DNA from: Erwinia typographi
GTDB taxonomy: Bacteria > Pseudomonadota > Gammaproteobacteria > Enterobacterales > Enterobacteriaceae
NCBI RefSeq assembly: GCF_000773975.1
Contig: NZ_JRUQ01000027.1
Span: forward strand, 294,741-358,740
DNA length: 64,000 nt
Direction: 5' to 3'
Each line of letters starts with the position of its first letter. The stretch's first letter is position 1. The notes under the pieces are model-generated. The model searched no databases. It was not told the origin of the DNA and saw nothing but the letters and a program-made list of their open reading frames with translations. Below are positions 1-8,832 of this stretch, in pieces. A program made the translations under genes and the position numbers.

Positions 1-1
1 G

Positions 2-112
2 TGGTTATCACGCCGGGGCTCCACCTTTATTTGGGGCGTCTGGCACGATGCGAAATATATTGCCGACCATATTGCCACCCAGCGGAAATACAGTGAGTAT
101 GGACAGGTCTGA
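2..112 (+). CDS. C-terminal fragment of an unknown protein
   Basis: An open frame enters from the left edge and ends at a TGA at 110-112, giving the last 36 residues of a protein cut by the window. The composition is aromatic and charged (WGVWHDAKYIADH) and looks coding, and a strong hairpin follows 23 bases after the stop. I do not recognise the family and no motif can be judged from so little. The gene would converge on ygiN. It could also be chance, since the other frames are only slightly shorter. Confidence 0.35.
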   Translation, partial: WLSRRGSTFIWGVWHDAKYIADHIATQRKYSEYGQV

Positions 113-135
113 CCGGAAATTACAGAAATAAGACA

Positions 136-161
136 TCGGGGGCGAATAAATTCGCCCCCGA
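136..161. terminator. Strong GC-rich hairpin between convergent genes
   Basis: An 11-bp perfect stem (136-146 with 151-161) around a 4-base loop lies between the end of the left-edge frame and the 3' end of ygiN. It has no long T run on either side, so it may work as a transcript end point or an mRNA-stabilising stem rather than a classical intrinsic terminator. Confidence 0.5.
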
Positions 162-186
162 GTTAAATCTCCGACTGGCGAGAAAT

Positions 187-495
187 TTATTTCGCCGGTT
201 CCAGCACGAAAATCTTCACGTCCACCACGTCATTTTTAATGTTGGCGCGGTGCGCTTCCATATGATCCGCCTGCTGATGCTGTTCCAGATGGCGCAGGGA
301 ATCCCAGTGCTCCACCATAAAAATTGAGTCAGGCGAATTCTGCTTCCACGGCACCTGCGCTTTGTAATCGGTCAGCGCCTGATAGCTGCCGCACCCCTCT
401 TCCTGCAACACCAGAGGCGTCAGTTTCTCAATAGCCTGTAGCACGGCCGTACGGCGGCCCGGCTTGACGCAAATTTCAGCGATCACGGTAAGCAT
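187..495 (-). CDS. ygiN: YgiN-like quinol monooxygenase
   Basis: A 102-residue single-domain protein of the ABM (antibiotic biosynthesis monooxygenase) fold. E. coli YgiN dimers re-oxidise menadiol-type quinols and are thought to work with the quinone reductase MdaB in a quinol/quinone redox cycle. The start region (MLTVIAEI), the EEGC segment near residue 35 and the DSI.MVE.W segment near residue 57 match the family, and the length equals the usual one. It lies 34 bases downstream of mdaB on the same strand, so the two are probably co-transcribed, as in E. coli. It acts in the cytoplasm. Confidence 0.9.
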   Translation of the reverse strand: MLTVIAEICVKPGRRTAVLQAIEKLTPLVLQEEGCGSYQALTDYKAQVPWKQNSPDSIFMVEHWDSLRHLEQHQQADHMEAHRANIKNDVVDVKIFVLEPAK

Positions 496-528
496 GGTTA
501 TTCCTTAATGAGAGGGTCGTCTGACTAG

Positions 529-1110
529 TTAAGCAAAGATTTCGCTCAGATGAGTCCGATAGCGCGCAATATCCGCTGGAATATCCGGCAGTTTAATCAC
601 ATCGTTACAAATAAAGGTCGGCAGACTCTCCATCCCCAGGAACTGATTGGCCTTGTGGAAGTGCAGATACAGGCCGTCGACGCCCACGCCCTCAAAGAAC
701 TGTTCCGGGTCGGTAAACGCCTGTAGCGGCGCATTCCAGGTGAGGGAAAGCATATATTTTTTCCCCTGGATCAGGCCACCCGAGCCATATTTCTTCGCGG
801 CGTCTGAACGGGTACGGCCGTCGCTGGCGTACAGCGAGCCGTGGCCTTCGGTGAAGACTTCATCAATGTATTTTTTCAGGATCCACGGCTCGCCCATCCA
901 CCAGCCTGGCATCTGATAAATCACCGTGTCGGCGTCGAGGTACTTCTGCACTTCGTCAGCAACCACATAACCGTTGTCGACCACGGTCACCTCAACCTGA
1001 TGGCCCGCGTCGCGTAAAAAGGTTGCCGCAACTTCGGTCAGCGTATGGTTCAGCTCGCCTTTGGAATGGGCGAAGGCCTTACCCGCATCAATAATAAAAA
1101 TCTTGCTCAT
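529..1110 (-). CDS. mdaB: NADPH:quinone reductase MdaB (modulator of drug activity B)
   Basis: A 193-residue flavodoxin-fold FAD enzyme that reduces quinones with NADPH by two electrons. The segments MPGWWMGEPW, FTEGHG, YASDGRTR and KKYGSGGLIQGKKYMLS follow E. coli MdaB almost residue for residue. I place the start at the ATG at 1110 (MSKIFII) because it has a GGAGAA ribosome site upstream and matches the family start; the frame stays open seven codons further. It precedes ygiN. In E. coli, qseBC and ygiVW lie between mdaB and parC; here they are replaced by a single divergent gene (pheC). Confidence 0.95.
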   Translation of the reverse strand: MSKIFIIDAGKAFAHSKGELNHTLTEVAATFLRDAGHQVEVTVVDNGYVVADEVQKYLDADTVIYQMPGWWMGEPWILKKYIDEVFTEGHGSLYASDGRTRSDAAKKYGSGGLIQGKKYMLSLTWNAPLQAFTDPEQFFEGVGVDGLYLHFHKANQFLGMESLPTFICNDVIKLPDIPADIARYRTHLSEIFA

Positions 1111-1247
1111 GCTCTTTGTTCTCCAGTTCATGACGTTGAACGCAGTCTACGCGCGAGAGCTGACGAGAAAAACGTGTGTTTGATCACAACACTTTTGCAT
1201 TTTGAGCAATAATACCGCTTCTCAGGATAGGATTTCACACCTTCACT

Positions 1248-2039
1248 ATGAACATGATGGGACAGAGAATAATGATAAAAATGGGGATTGCTGCCTTACT
1301 GCTGGTTGCCGGTAGCGCCAGCGCGCAGTCGCATCTGGATCGGGTGCTGCAAAGCAAAGTACTGACGGTATGCACCACTGGCGACTACCGACCTTATACC
1401 TTCCTGCGTGCCGACGGGCAATACGAAGGAATTGATGTGCAGATGGCCCACTCGCTGGCGAAAAGCCTCGGGGCCGAGGTCAAATGGGTTCCTTCAACCT
1501 GGAAAACCTTAACGCCGGATTTCCTCGCGAAGCAGTGTGATATCGCGCTGGGCGGCGTATCGGTGACGCTTCAGCGACAGCAGACCGCCTGGTTCGCCAC
1601 GCCGCTGGGAACCGACGGTAAAATCCCGCTGGTGCGCTGCGCCGACAAAGCGAAGTACCGTACGATTGCGCAGTTGAATAAGCCTTCGGTACGGCTGATC
1701 GAGCCTGCTGGCGGCACCAACGAAGCTTTTGTCCATCGCTTCCTGCCGCAGGGGAATCTGACGCTGTCCCATGATAATGCCGCCATTTTCCAACAGCTGG
1801 TGGATAAAAAAGCGGACGTGATGATCACCGACGCCTCGGAAGCGCTGTTTCAGCAGAAGCACTATCCACAGCTTTGCGCGGTGAATCCTGACCAGCCAAT
1901 GCAGTACGGCGAGAAGGCCTATATGCTGCCGCGCGACGATCTGAGCTGGAAGCTGTACGTCGATCAGTGGCTGCATCTGAGCACTGCCACCGGTGAGTAC
2001 CAGCAGGTGGTCAGTCAGTGGCTGGCCGTAAAAAAATAA
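1248..2039 (+). CDS. pheC: Periplasmic cyclohexadienyl dehydratase (PheC-like), binding-protein fold
   Basis: About 263 residues with a Sec signal peptide (hydrophobic run then GSASA-Q) followed by a bacterial solute-binding protein family 3 domain. Although this fold usually binds amino acids for ABC uptake, the sequence tracks Pseudomonas aeruginosa and Erwinia herbicola PheC, the periplasmic prephenate/arogenate dehydratase: LDR.L.S.VL.V.TTGDY.P, GG.S..L.RQ, PGGTNE-like (PAGGTNE), D.TIFQ-like (DNAAIFQ), TDA.EA, CAV.P.QP, EKAY.LPRD and YVDQWLH are all present. No ABC permease or ATPase adjoins it, which favours an enzyme. Start choice is loose: ATGs at 1248 and 1272 both leave an intact signal peptide. 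Confidence 0.8.
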   Translation: MNMMGQRIMIKMGIAALLLVAGSASAQSHLDRVLQSKVLTVCTTGDYRPYTFLRADGQYEGIDVQMAHSLAKSLGAEVKWVPSTWKTLTPDFLAKQCDIALGGVSVTLQRQQTAWFATPLGTDGKIPLVRCADKAKYRTIAQLNKPSVRLIEPAGGTNEAFVHRFLPQGNLTLSHDNAAIFQQLVDKKADVMITDASEALFQQKHYPQLCAVNPDQPMQYGEKAYMLPRDDLSWKLYVDQWLHLSTATGEYQQVVSQWLAVKK

Positions 2040-2188
2040 CCTTTGCTGGCGGGGCGCTCTTTCGTTGCCAGATTCCCGTGCAGCGCCACGGTTACCTGTG
2101 ACAGACCCCGTGCGGATAGGGTACTATCCTCGCCAAACGACCCCGATGCGGCGTGCCGGACGCGCCGCGATGTGAGGAACTAAGAGTA

Positions 2189-4462
2189 ATGAGTGACCTG
2201 ACGCAGGATGGTGCAGAGCGTCGTGCCCTGCATAAGTTTACGGAAGAGGCCTACCTCAACTATTCCATGTACGTCATCATGGACCGTGCGCTGCCGTATA
2301 TCGGCGATGGGCTGAAGCCCGTTCAGCGCCGCATCGTCTATGCCATGTCGGAACTGGGGCTGAACAACAGCGCCAAATTTAAGAAATCGGCCCGTACCGT
2401 TGGTGACGTGCTGGGTAAATACCATCCGCACGGCGACAGCGCCTGCTATGAAGCGATGGTGCTGATGGCGCAGCCTTTCTCCTACCGCTATCCGCTGGTG
2501 GATGGCCAGGGAAACTGGGGGGCGCCGGACGATCCTAAATCCTTCGCCGCGATGCGTTATACCGAATCCCGCCTTTCCAAATATGCTGAAGTGCTGCTGA
2601 GCGAACTGGGGCAGGGCACGGTCGATTATATCCCGAACTTCGACGGCACAATGCAAGAGCCGAAGATGCTGCCCGCGCGGCTGCCGAACATTTTGCTGAA
2701 CGGCACCACCGGCATTGCGGTGGGGATGGCAACGGATATTCCCCCGCACAACCTGCGCGAGGTGGCGAAAGCGGCGATCGCGCTAATCGACGCCCCTAAA
2801 ACCTCGCTGGAAGATCTGCTGGATATCGTGCAGGGCCCGGACTACCCGACCGAAGCGGAAATCATCACCCCGCGTAACGAAATTCGCAAAATTTATCAGA
2901 CCGGTCGCGGCTCGGTGCGTATGCGCGCGGTGTGGAAAAAAGAGGACGGCGACGTGGTGATCACCGCGCTGCCGCATCAGGTCTCCGGCGCGCGCGTGCT
3001 GGAGCAGATCGCTGCCCAGATGCGCAATAAAAAGCTGCCGATGGTGGAGGATTTGCGCGACGAGTCCAACCACGAAAACCCTACGCGGCTGGTGATTGTG
3101 CCGCGTTCCAACCGGGTGGATATGGAGCAGGTCATGAACCACCTGTTTGCCACCACCGATTTGGAAAAAAGCTACCGCATCAACATGAACATGATCGGCC
3201 TTGATAATCGCCCGGCGGTGAAGAACCTGCTGGAGATCATCAGCGAATGGCTGGTTTACCGTCGCGACACGGTTCGTCGCCGCTTGCAGCACCGTCTCGA
3301 TAAGGTGCTGAAGCGCCTGCATATCCTTGAAGGTTTGCTGGTTGCGTTCCTGAATATCGATGAAGTGATCCACATCATCCGTACCGAGGACGAGCCGAAG
3401 CCGGTGCTGATGTCGCGCTTTGGCATCAGCGAAACCCAGGCCGAAGCGATCCTTGAGCTGAAATTACGCCACCTCGCCAAACTGGAAGAGATGAAAATTC
3501 GCGGCGAGCAGGATGAGCTGGCGAAAGAGCGTGACAACCTACAGGGCATTCTGGCTTCGGAACGCAAAATGAACACCCTGCTGAAGAAAGAATTACAGGC
3601 CGACAGCGACACCTACGGTGACGATCGCCGTTCACCGCTGCGCGAGCGTGAAGAAGCGAAAGCCATTAGCGAAAACGAGCTGGTGCCTTCTGAGCCGGTC
3701 ACTATTGTACTGTCGCAGATGGGCTGGGTGCGCAGCGCTAAGGGACATGATATCGATCCGGGCGGCCTGAGCTACAAGGCGGGCGACAGCTATCGCGCGG
3801 CGGCCAGAGGCAAGAGCAACCAACCGGTGGCCTTTATCGACTCCACCGGGCGCAGTTACACGCTCGATCCCGTCACCCTGCCTTCGGCGCGCGGTCAGGG
3901 TGAGCCGCTGACCGGCAAGCTGACGCCGCCGCCGGGCGCGGTGATGGAGCAGGTGCTGATGGAGGCTGATGAGCAGAAGCTGCTGATGGCTTCCGACGCG
4001 GGCTACGGTTTTGTCTGCACCTTCAGCGATCTGGTGTCGCGCAACCGAGCCGGTAAGGCGCTGCTGAGCCTGCCGCAGAATGCTAAAGTGTTGACGCCAA
4101 TGGCCATCCATCATGATGATGACCTGCTGCTCGCCATCACCGCTGCCGGCAGGATGCTGCTGTTCCCGGTGGGCGATCTGCCGCAGCTGTCGAAAGGCAA
4201 GGGCAACAAAATCATCTCCATTCCTTCCGCTCAGGCGGCCTCAGGCGAAGATTCGCTGGTCTGGCTGATGTTGCTGACCTCGCAAACGTCCGTCACGCTG
4301 CACGTCGGCAAACGCAAGCTGACGCTGAAGCCGGATGACCTGCAAAAGTTCCGCGCCGAGCGCGGGCGGAGGGGGACGCTGCTGCCGCGTGGTTTGCAGC
4401 GCATCGATCGGGTCGAGGTTGACGGTCCCGCCAGGCCGCCGGTCGGTGAGAGCGAGGAATAA
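2189..4462 (+). CDS. parC: DNA topoisomerase IV subunit A
   Basis: A 757-residue type IIA topoisomerase subunit that cuts and rejoins DNA and, with ParE, decatenates daughter chromosomes. The catalytic tyrosine is in AAMRYTESR (residue 124 here, Tyr120 in E. coli). The quinolone-determining segment [10 protein letters not shown] carries the wild-type Ser and Glu (E. coli Ser80 and Glu84), so no target-type resistance mutation is seen at these positions. A C-terminal DNA-wrapping domain with a [13 protein letters not shown] strand follows residue 490. I start at the ATG at 2189 (MSDLT), which matches E. coli; the frame is open 12 codons upstream. plsC follows, as in E. coli. Confidence 0.98.
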   Translation: MSDLTQDGAERRALHKFTEEAYLNYSMYVIMDRALPYIGDGLKPVQRRIVYAMSELGLNNSAKFKKSARTVGDVLGKYHPHGDSACYEAMVLMAQPFSYRYPLVDGQGNWGAPDDPKSFAAMRYTESRLSKYAEVLLSELGQGTVDYIPNFDGTMQEPKMLPARLPNILLNGTTGIAVGMATDIPPHNLREVAKAAIALIDAPKTSLEDLLDIVQGPDYPTEAEIITPRNEIRKIYQTGRGSVRMRAVWKKEDGDVVITALPHQVSGARVLEQIAAQMRNKKLPMVEDLRDESNHENPTRLVIVPRSNRVDMEQVMNHLFATTDLEKSYRINMNMIGLDNRPAVKNLLEIISEWLVYRRDTVRRRLQHRLDKVLKRLHILEGLLVAFLNIDEVIHIIRTEDEPKPVLMSRFGISETQAEAILELKLRHLAKLEEMKIRGEQDELAKERDNLQGILASERKMNTLLKKELQADSDTYGDDRRSPLREREEAKAISENELVPSEPVTIVLSQMGWVRSAKGHDIDPGGLSYKAGDSYRAAARGKSNQPVAFIDSTGRSYTLDPVTLPSARGQGEPLTGKLTPPPGAVMEQVLMEADEQKLLMASDAGYGFVCTFSDLVSRNRAGKALLSLPQNAKVLTPMAIHHDDDLLLAITAAGRMLLFPVGDLPQLSKGKGNKIISIPSAQAASGEDSLVWLMLLTSQTSVTLHVGKRKLTLKPDDLQKFRAERGRRGTLLPRGLQRIDRVEVDGPARPPVGESEE

Positions 4463-4582
4463 TCCGCCGCCCGTTCGCAGGGGGAAAGCAGGGCGAAAAG
4501 CTGGCTAACCCGGTGAAATGCAGCGTATTTAGCGAATTAAGGGTATACTTCATCGGTACCCCCAGCAGCAGGGACTGAGCCA

Positions 4583-4608
4583 CGGCAGCCGTTAAGGCTG
4601 CCGTCTTT
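4583..4608 (+). terminator. Intrinsic terminator after parC
   Basis: An 8-bp stem (4583-4590 with 4596-4603) with a 5-base loop is followed by TCTTTC. It lies 120 bases after the parC stop and 50 bases before plsC, so it may separate the two transcripts or only attenuate read-through. Confidence 0.6.
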
Positions 4609-4658
4609 CGGTCAGACGGCGGCCACAGGGGGAGTCCGACAGCAATAACGAGGATGTG

Positions 4659-5396
4659 ATGCTCTCAATTTTACGTTTTATCGTCGTGGTGATCTATTCG
4701 ATCCTGGTGTGCGTGTTCGGCTGCATTTACTGCCTGTTCAGCCCGCGAAACCCGCGACACGTCGCCACTTTTGGTCATCTTTTCGGCAGGTTATCGTCCG
4801 TTTTCGGTTTGAAAGTGGAGCTTCGCAAACCCGAAGGCGCGGATAACTATCCCAACGCGATCTACATTGCGAACCATCAGAACAACTACGATATGGTCAC
4901 GGCGGCCAAGATTGTACAGCCGACGACGGTGACCGTGGGCAAGAAGAGCCTGCTGTGGATCCCTTTCTTTGGCCTGCTCTACTGGCTGACTGGCAACCTG
5001 TTGATTGATCGGGATAATCGCGCCAAAGCGCACGGGACGATCGGCGAGCTGATTGAGCAGTTCAAAAAGAAGAAAATTTCCTTCTGGATGTTCCCTGAAG
5101 GCACCCGCAGCCGTGGACGCGGCCTGCTGCCGTTCAAAACCGGGGCGTTTCATGCCGCCATGGCCGCTGGCGTGCCGATTATTCCTATCGTGGTTTCCAA
5201 TACCCACGACAAGATTAAACTTAACCGCCTGAACAACGGTCTGGTGATTGTCGAAATGCTTCCTCCGGTTGATACGGCGGCGTTTGCCGATCAATCCGTG
5301 CGCAAGCTGGCTACTCACTGTCGGGAACTGATGTTGACGAAACTGGATGAGCTCAATGCCGAAGTCGCCGGACGAGAAGCCTCCGGTAAACGGTAA
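4659..5396 (+). CDS. plsC: 1-acyl-sn-glycerol-3-phosphate acyltransferase
   Basis: A 245-residue inner-membrane enzyme that makes phosphatidic acid by acylating lysophosphatidic acid at sn-2. An N-terminal hydrophobic segment (about residues 3-25) is followed by the acyltransferase boxes NHQNNYD (HX4D), FPEGTRSRG and VPIIPI. Identity to E. coli PlsC is obvious over the full length. The ATG at 4659 is preferred over the GTG one codon earlier because of spacing from the AGGA at 4651. It lies between parC and ftsP, the conserved enterobacterial order. Confidence 0.97.
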   Translation: MLSILRFIVVVIYSILVCVFGCIYCLFSPRNPRHVATFGHLFGRLSSVFGLKVELRKPEGADNYPNAIYIANHQNNYDMVTAAKIVQPTTVTVGKKSLLWIPFFGLLYWLTGNLLIDRDNRAKAHGTIGELIEQFKKKKISFWMFPEGTRSRGRGLLPFKTGAFHAAMAAGVPIIPIVVSNTHDKIKLNRLNNGLVIVEMLPPVDTAAFADQSVRKLATHCRELMLTKLDELNAEVAGREASGKR

Positions 5397-5507
5397 TTTC
5401 AGCCAGCCTGAGCGCTGGCTGGCAAACCACCACACAGCAATGACCAGAACCCTGAATAATAGATAGCGTCCCGGCAAGCGGGCTGCGTTTTGGTTTACGG
5501 AGTTTTT

Positions 5508-6926
5508 ATGTCCTTCAGTCGACGTCAGTTTATTCAGGCATCGGGTATCGCGCTGTGCGCAAGTACCCTGCCGATTGATGCCCTTGCCGCTGGGCCAGGT
5601 ATTCCTTTGCCAGTGCCTCCGCTGATTGAGTCGCGCCGGGGGCAGCCTATTTTCCTGACGTTACAGCGTAGCCACTGGTCTTTTACCGGTGACGGCAGCA
5701 AGGCACAGGTTTGGGGTATTAACGGCCTCTATCTTGGGCCAACGGTGCGGGTCTGGAGCGGCGATGACGTTAAGCTGATTTACAGCAACCGGCTGAACGA
5801 GCCGGTTGCCATGACCATCAGCGGACTCCAGGTGCCCGGCGCACTGATCGGCGGCGCGCCAAGAATGATGTCGCCGGGCGTTGACTGGGCCCCGGTGATG
5901 CCGATTCGCCAGGCCGCGTCAACATGCTGGTATCATGCGAATACGCCAAATCGTATGGCTCCCCACGTCTACAACGGCCTTGCCGGACTGTGGCTGGTGG
6001 AGGATGAGGTCAGCAAAGCGTTGCCGATCCCTAACCATTACGGCGTTGATGATTTCCCGCTGATTATTCAGGATAAACGGCTGGATAATTTTGGCACCCC
6101 CGAGTATGACCCACCGTCCAGCGGCGGCTTCGTTGGCGATACGCTGCTGGTTAATGGCGTGCAGAATCCCTATGTCGACGTATCGCGCGGCTGGGTTCGC
6201 CTGCGCCTGCTGAACGCGTCAAACTCACGCCGCTACCAGTTGCAAATGAGCGACAGTCGTCCCTTCAACGTCATCGCCAGCGATCAGGGTTTTCTGCCGT
6301 TGCCCGTTACCGTACAGCAGCTCTCGCTGGCGCCGGGCGAGCGCCGCGAGATTCTGGTGGATATGAGCAAAGGCGATGAAGTGTCGATTACCGCCGGAAC
6401 CGCTGCGGGCATTGTCGATCGTCTGCGCGGCTTGTTTGAACCCTCCAGCATTCTGACCTCAACCCTGATCCTGACTCTGCGCCCAACCGGGATGCTGCCG
6501 CTGGTGACCGATAATCTGCCGATGCGGATGCTGGCCGATCAGCTGCTTGAGGGCAGCGTCAGCCGCACGCGTGAATTCAACCTGGGCGACTCGCTGCCGG
6601 GCATCAACGGCGCGCTGTGGGACATGGAACGAATTGATGTTCAGGCGCAGCAGGGCACCTTTGAGCGCTGGATTCTCCATGCCGATCTGCCGCAGTCATT
6701 CCATATTCAGGGCGTGAAATTCCTGCTGAAAAACGTCAATGGCGCGCAGCCAATGGCGGAAGATCGCGGCTGGAAAGATACCGTCTGGGTAGACGGAACG
6801 GTGGAGATTCTGGTTTCGCTGACGCAGTCCTCAGCCGAGCATTTCCCGTTTGTCTACTACAGCCAGACGCTGGAAATGGCCGATCGTGGCTCTGCCGGGC
6901 AGATGCTGGTTCAACCCGCCGTTTAA
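5508..6926 (+). CDS. ftsP: Cell division protein FtsP (SufI), Tat-exported cupredoxin-like protein
   Basis: A 472-residue periplasmic protein with three multicopper-oxidase-like domains that supports the divisome under stress in E. coli. A twin-arginine signal is clear at the start (SRRQFIQASG, then ALA-A near residue 27). Conserved FtsP segments include WGINGLYLGPT, VYNGLAGLWLVEDEVSK, NHYGVDDFP, RLLNASNSRRY and RGWKDTVWVDG. As in E. coli, the copper-ligand HXH patterns of true oxidases are missing, so it is not expected to be an oxidase. The ATG at 5508 puts the twin arginines at residues 5-6. Confidence 0.96.
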   Translation: MSFSRRQFIQASGIALCASTLPIDALAAGPGIPLPVPPLIESRRGQPIFLTLQRSHWSFTGDGSKAQVWGINGLYLGPTVRVWSGDDVKLIYSNRLNEPVAMTISGLQVPGALIGGAPRMMSPGVDWAPVMPIRQAASTCWYHANTPNRMAPHVYNGLAGLWLVEDEVSKALPIPNHYGVDDFPLIIQDKRLDNFGTPEYDPPSSGGFVGDTLLVNGVQNPYVDVSRGWVRLRLLNASNSRRYQLQMSDSRPFNVIASDQGFLPLPVTVQQLSLAPGERREILVDMSKGDEVSITAGTAAGIVDRLRGLFEPSSILTSTLILTLRPTGMLPLVTDNLPMRMLADQLLEGSVSRTREFNLGDSLPGINGALWDMERIDVQAQQGTFERWILHADLPQSFHIQGVKFLLKNVNGAQPMAEDRGWKDTVWVDGTVEILVSLTQSSAEHFPFVYYSQTLEMADRGSAGQMLVQPAV

Positions 6927-6929
6927 TCA

Positions 6930-7104
6930 ACGCAATCGTAACATTACGGGCATCAAGAAGATCCTTATCGCCCCGTTTGCCTTTCGTCAACTGCTTAATG
7001 GATGTTTCCGCTCCGGGCCAGTTGGCCGGGGCGGCCTGATTGATCGCAGCGTCGGTGAGTTTGTCGCTCAGCACCGTCAGGCGTTTTTTGTCATCATCAT
7101 GCAT
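6930..7104 (-). pseudogene. Remnant of a small phage-type gene
   Basis: On the minus strand an ATG at 7104 opens a protein-like frame (DKLTDAAINQAAPANWPG, then KGKRGD) that resembles small phage-borne proteins of enterobacteria. After about 58 codons the likeness stops and the frame runs into the antisense of ftsP. I read it as the 5' part of a phage gene whose remainder was lost when the accessory patch joined the ftsP end. The family resemblance is from memory. Confidence 0.35.
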
Positions 7105-7105
7105 A

Positions 7106-7135
7106 AAAAGCCTCTTCGATTAGGGAGGCTATTTT
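7106..7135. terminator. Hairpin with flanking A and T runs
   Basis: A 6-bp stem (7109-7114 with 7125-7130) has AAAAA on its left and ATTTT on its right, so it could end transcripts in either direction. It lies downstream of ftsP and just upstream of the remnant's start codon. Confidence 0.4.
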
Positions 7136-7270
7136 CAAACTTAGGTGAGCCGAAACCCTGACTTTCGGCTGCATGATTTTTGCCTTAGCTCAATTTTTCA
7201 ACGACTGACAGGATCTATTATTGAGCACGCTGGAGCAATGTTAAAATAAACCACGAACAGGGATGATTTG

Positions 7271-7723
7271 ATGGATACTGTAGAAGAACTGGGCGGCACG
7301 TATTTCTACCATGGCAACGCGAACGTAACCCCGCAAGAACTATTCTTGCTGATATTCGCTGAGAGTCTGGCGGATCATCTGAGGATTGAAATAGAGACAG
7401 CAGCAATGATCCTGGCAGGATTGCCCGTTGTACCGAAACGCAAAGTATTAGGTGCATCAGCTTCCCGAACCAGCATGGCCTCAAAAGTAGCCCGTAGAAT
7501 TTTCAAAGAGGCCCGTTTTCCAGGTGGGGTCAGGATCGACACTATCATCGGCATGGGTAAAATTCGCTCCACAAACAAAATAGCCACGGTAATAGGCAGG
7601 GCTGTTCCATCTATCGGCTACGCTCAGGCGGCGATTATTTGTGTCATAGTTGCTGGAGAAACGAGAAATAAATACAACCTTATAGCCCGGCCGAAAGATC
7701 GGATTGCATGGACATATTTCTAA
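7271..7723 (+). CDS. Unknown small protein, possible phage-type membrane protein
   Basis: 150 residues. The N-terminal half is acidic and amphipathic (ELGGTYFYHGN, then PQELFLLIFAESLADHLRIE). The middle is basic (KVARRIFKEARFPGG), and one moderately hydrophobic stretch near residues 120-135 (GYAQAAIICVIVAG) may cross or touch the membrane. I recall similar proteins labelled phage membrane protein in Salmonella and E. coli next to DUF1493 genes, but the function is unknown. Its stop overlaps the next start (TAATG), showing translational coupling. Base composition is poorer in GC than the flanking backbone, consistent with transfer. Confidence 0.55.
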   Translation: MDTVEELGGTYFYHGNANVTPQELFLLIFAESLADHLRIEIETAAMILAGLPVVPKRKVLGASASRTSMASKVARRIFKEARFPGGVRIDTIIGMGKIRSTNKIATVIGRAVPSIGYAQAAIICVIVAGETRNKYNLIARPKDRIAWTYF

Positions 7724-8040
7724 TGCAGCTATTTGATGAGAAAGAATTTTTAGAATACGTCACTGAGAATTATAGTGAGCGCAAGCGCCCAGCGCAGAAA
7801 GAATGGACATTCCAGGAGTATTTCAATTTAGTACCGGAAGATTTGGAGGACATGCTGTTTGACCTGTTCACCCGGTATAACATCGGACACAGAAATTTTA
7901 ATTTAGATGATTATTTCATGCCGGAGTTGTACTGGTGGCAGTTCAGGCTCAAAAAAGAATGGCGCGGTCGGCAGTTTAAGCCGCTCACGCTTGAAATGAT
8001 TATTGAGTCGGCAAAGGCAGGGCGCTGGCTGTATGACTAA
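7723..8040 (+). CDS. DUF1493 family protein
   Basis: A 105-residue acidic protein. The segment FDLFTRYNI...FNLDDYFMPE fits the DUF1493 family, small proteins distantly like acyl carrier proteins and common in enterobacterial accessory regions; their function is not established. I place the start at 7723, where the ATG overlaps the stop of the upstream gene, but an in-frame ATG at 7708 is possible. It converges on hcp with only 19 bases between the stops. Confidence 0.6.
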   Translation: MQLFDEKEFLEYVTENYSERKRPAQKEWTFQEYFNLVPEDLEDMLFDLFTRYNIGHRNFNLDDYFMPELYWWQFRLKKEWRGRQFKPLTLEMIIESAKAGRWLYD

Positions 8041-8059
8041 GAGGCCACGCCCTTTATGC

Positions 8060-8542
8060 TTACGCCGTCTGGCGGTCATTCCACGAATCGGTAAAGATGA
8101 TATTCCCGTCGTTGTGCTTCCAGGTAATTTTCTCGTAACGAAGTTCCACTGTTTCCATATGGTTTTCGTTCGGATTATCGCCCGAAGCCATAGCTGGGGA
8201 AATAGAGACTATCCTGACTCCTTCCAGCAGCATATTGAAGTATTCGGCTTCCTGGCCTGCATAATTAATGCGATACCATTTAATTTCTGCTGAGGCGAGA
8301 TTCTGCCCTGTTGCCACGGCCTTATACAGATATGGGCTGGAGCAGTCGAATTCCTTAATGATGAGCATCGGCGAGTGCATACGCGTCCCGGTTACTTTGC
8401 CGGTTGCGTTATCTGTGGGGATCATGAGGTTATGATGAAACCCTTTAATCTCAATGCTATAGTCGCGGTCTTGAACATCCACACCACCTTTAATCAGTGC
8501 GCCGCCGTCGTCCTTAAGCCACATATATGCGGGTATTGGCAC
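8060..8542 (-). CDS. hcp: Orphan Hcp-family type VI secretion tube protein
   Basis: 160 residues covering the Hcp fold from end to end: AYMWLKDDGG...IKGGVDVQDRD at the start, then NLMIPTDN.TGK.TGTRMHSP, SSPYLYKAV, SAEIKWY and ELRYEKITW.H.DGNI.F.DSWNDR at the end. Hcp hexamers stack into the inner tube of the type VI apparatus and carry effectors. There is no C-terminal toxin extension and no structural T6SS gene nearby, so this is an orphan copy that would depend on an apparatus encoded elsewhere. The two small genes running toward it could be linked cargo or immunity (speculative). Confidence 0.85.
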   Translation of the reverse strand: MPIPAYMWLKDDGGALIKGGVDVQDRDYSIEIKGFHHNLMIPTDNATGKVTGTRMHSPMLIIKEFDCSSPYLYKAVATGQNLASAEIKWYRINYAGQEAEYFNMLLEGVRIVSISPAMASGDNPNENHMETVELRYEKITWKHNDGNIIFTDSWNDRQTA

Positions 8543-8832
8543 ACGAAATCCTTTTATATCAGCAAGAAAGAATTTTTATACTACTGTGGTTAGCCATCCT
8601 AAAATTTGGCTTGGATCAATTTCTCGCCTCTGCTGTACCGGCGTAATCATTTAATTTATTTCAGCTGCTGACGCGCCACAGCCCGATCAAAAGCCAGCAG
8701 CGGCGCAAGCGGGTGCCCTGAAAGCAGCGCGTCCGGGGCGATTTATACCGCGCGAAGTCCGTACCGGTGATGAAGCAAAAAAAAGCCGCCCATTGGGCGG
8801 CCTCTCTCGGTACGTGATTACGTCACCAGGCG
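8543..8832. other. Intergenic stretch with a degraded coding remnant
   Basis: Between hcp and the DUF1471 gene. A minus-strand frame (8656-8742) ends in a protein-like tail (HPLAPLLAFDRAVARQQ, stop at 8656-8658) but has an in-frame stop directly upstream and no start, so it is probably the 3' scar of a lost gene. The rest is AT-rich and carries the terminator listed separately. Confidence 0.35.
8777..8801 (-). terminator. Intrinsic terminator of the DUF1471 gene
   Basis: Read on the minus strand, a GC-rich 7-bp stem with a short loop is followed by eight T residues. It lies 32 bases after the stop of the small exported protein gene. Confidence 0.85.

Noticed and set aside
2183..2749. Possible quinolone-resistance change in ParC
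   Set aside because: The Ser and Glu at the key positions (84 and 88 here) are wild-type; no change to report.
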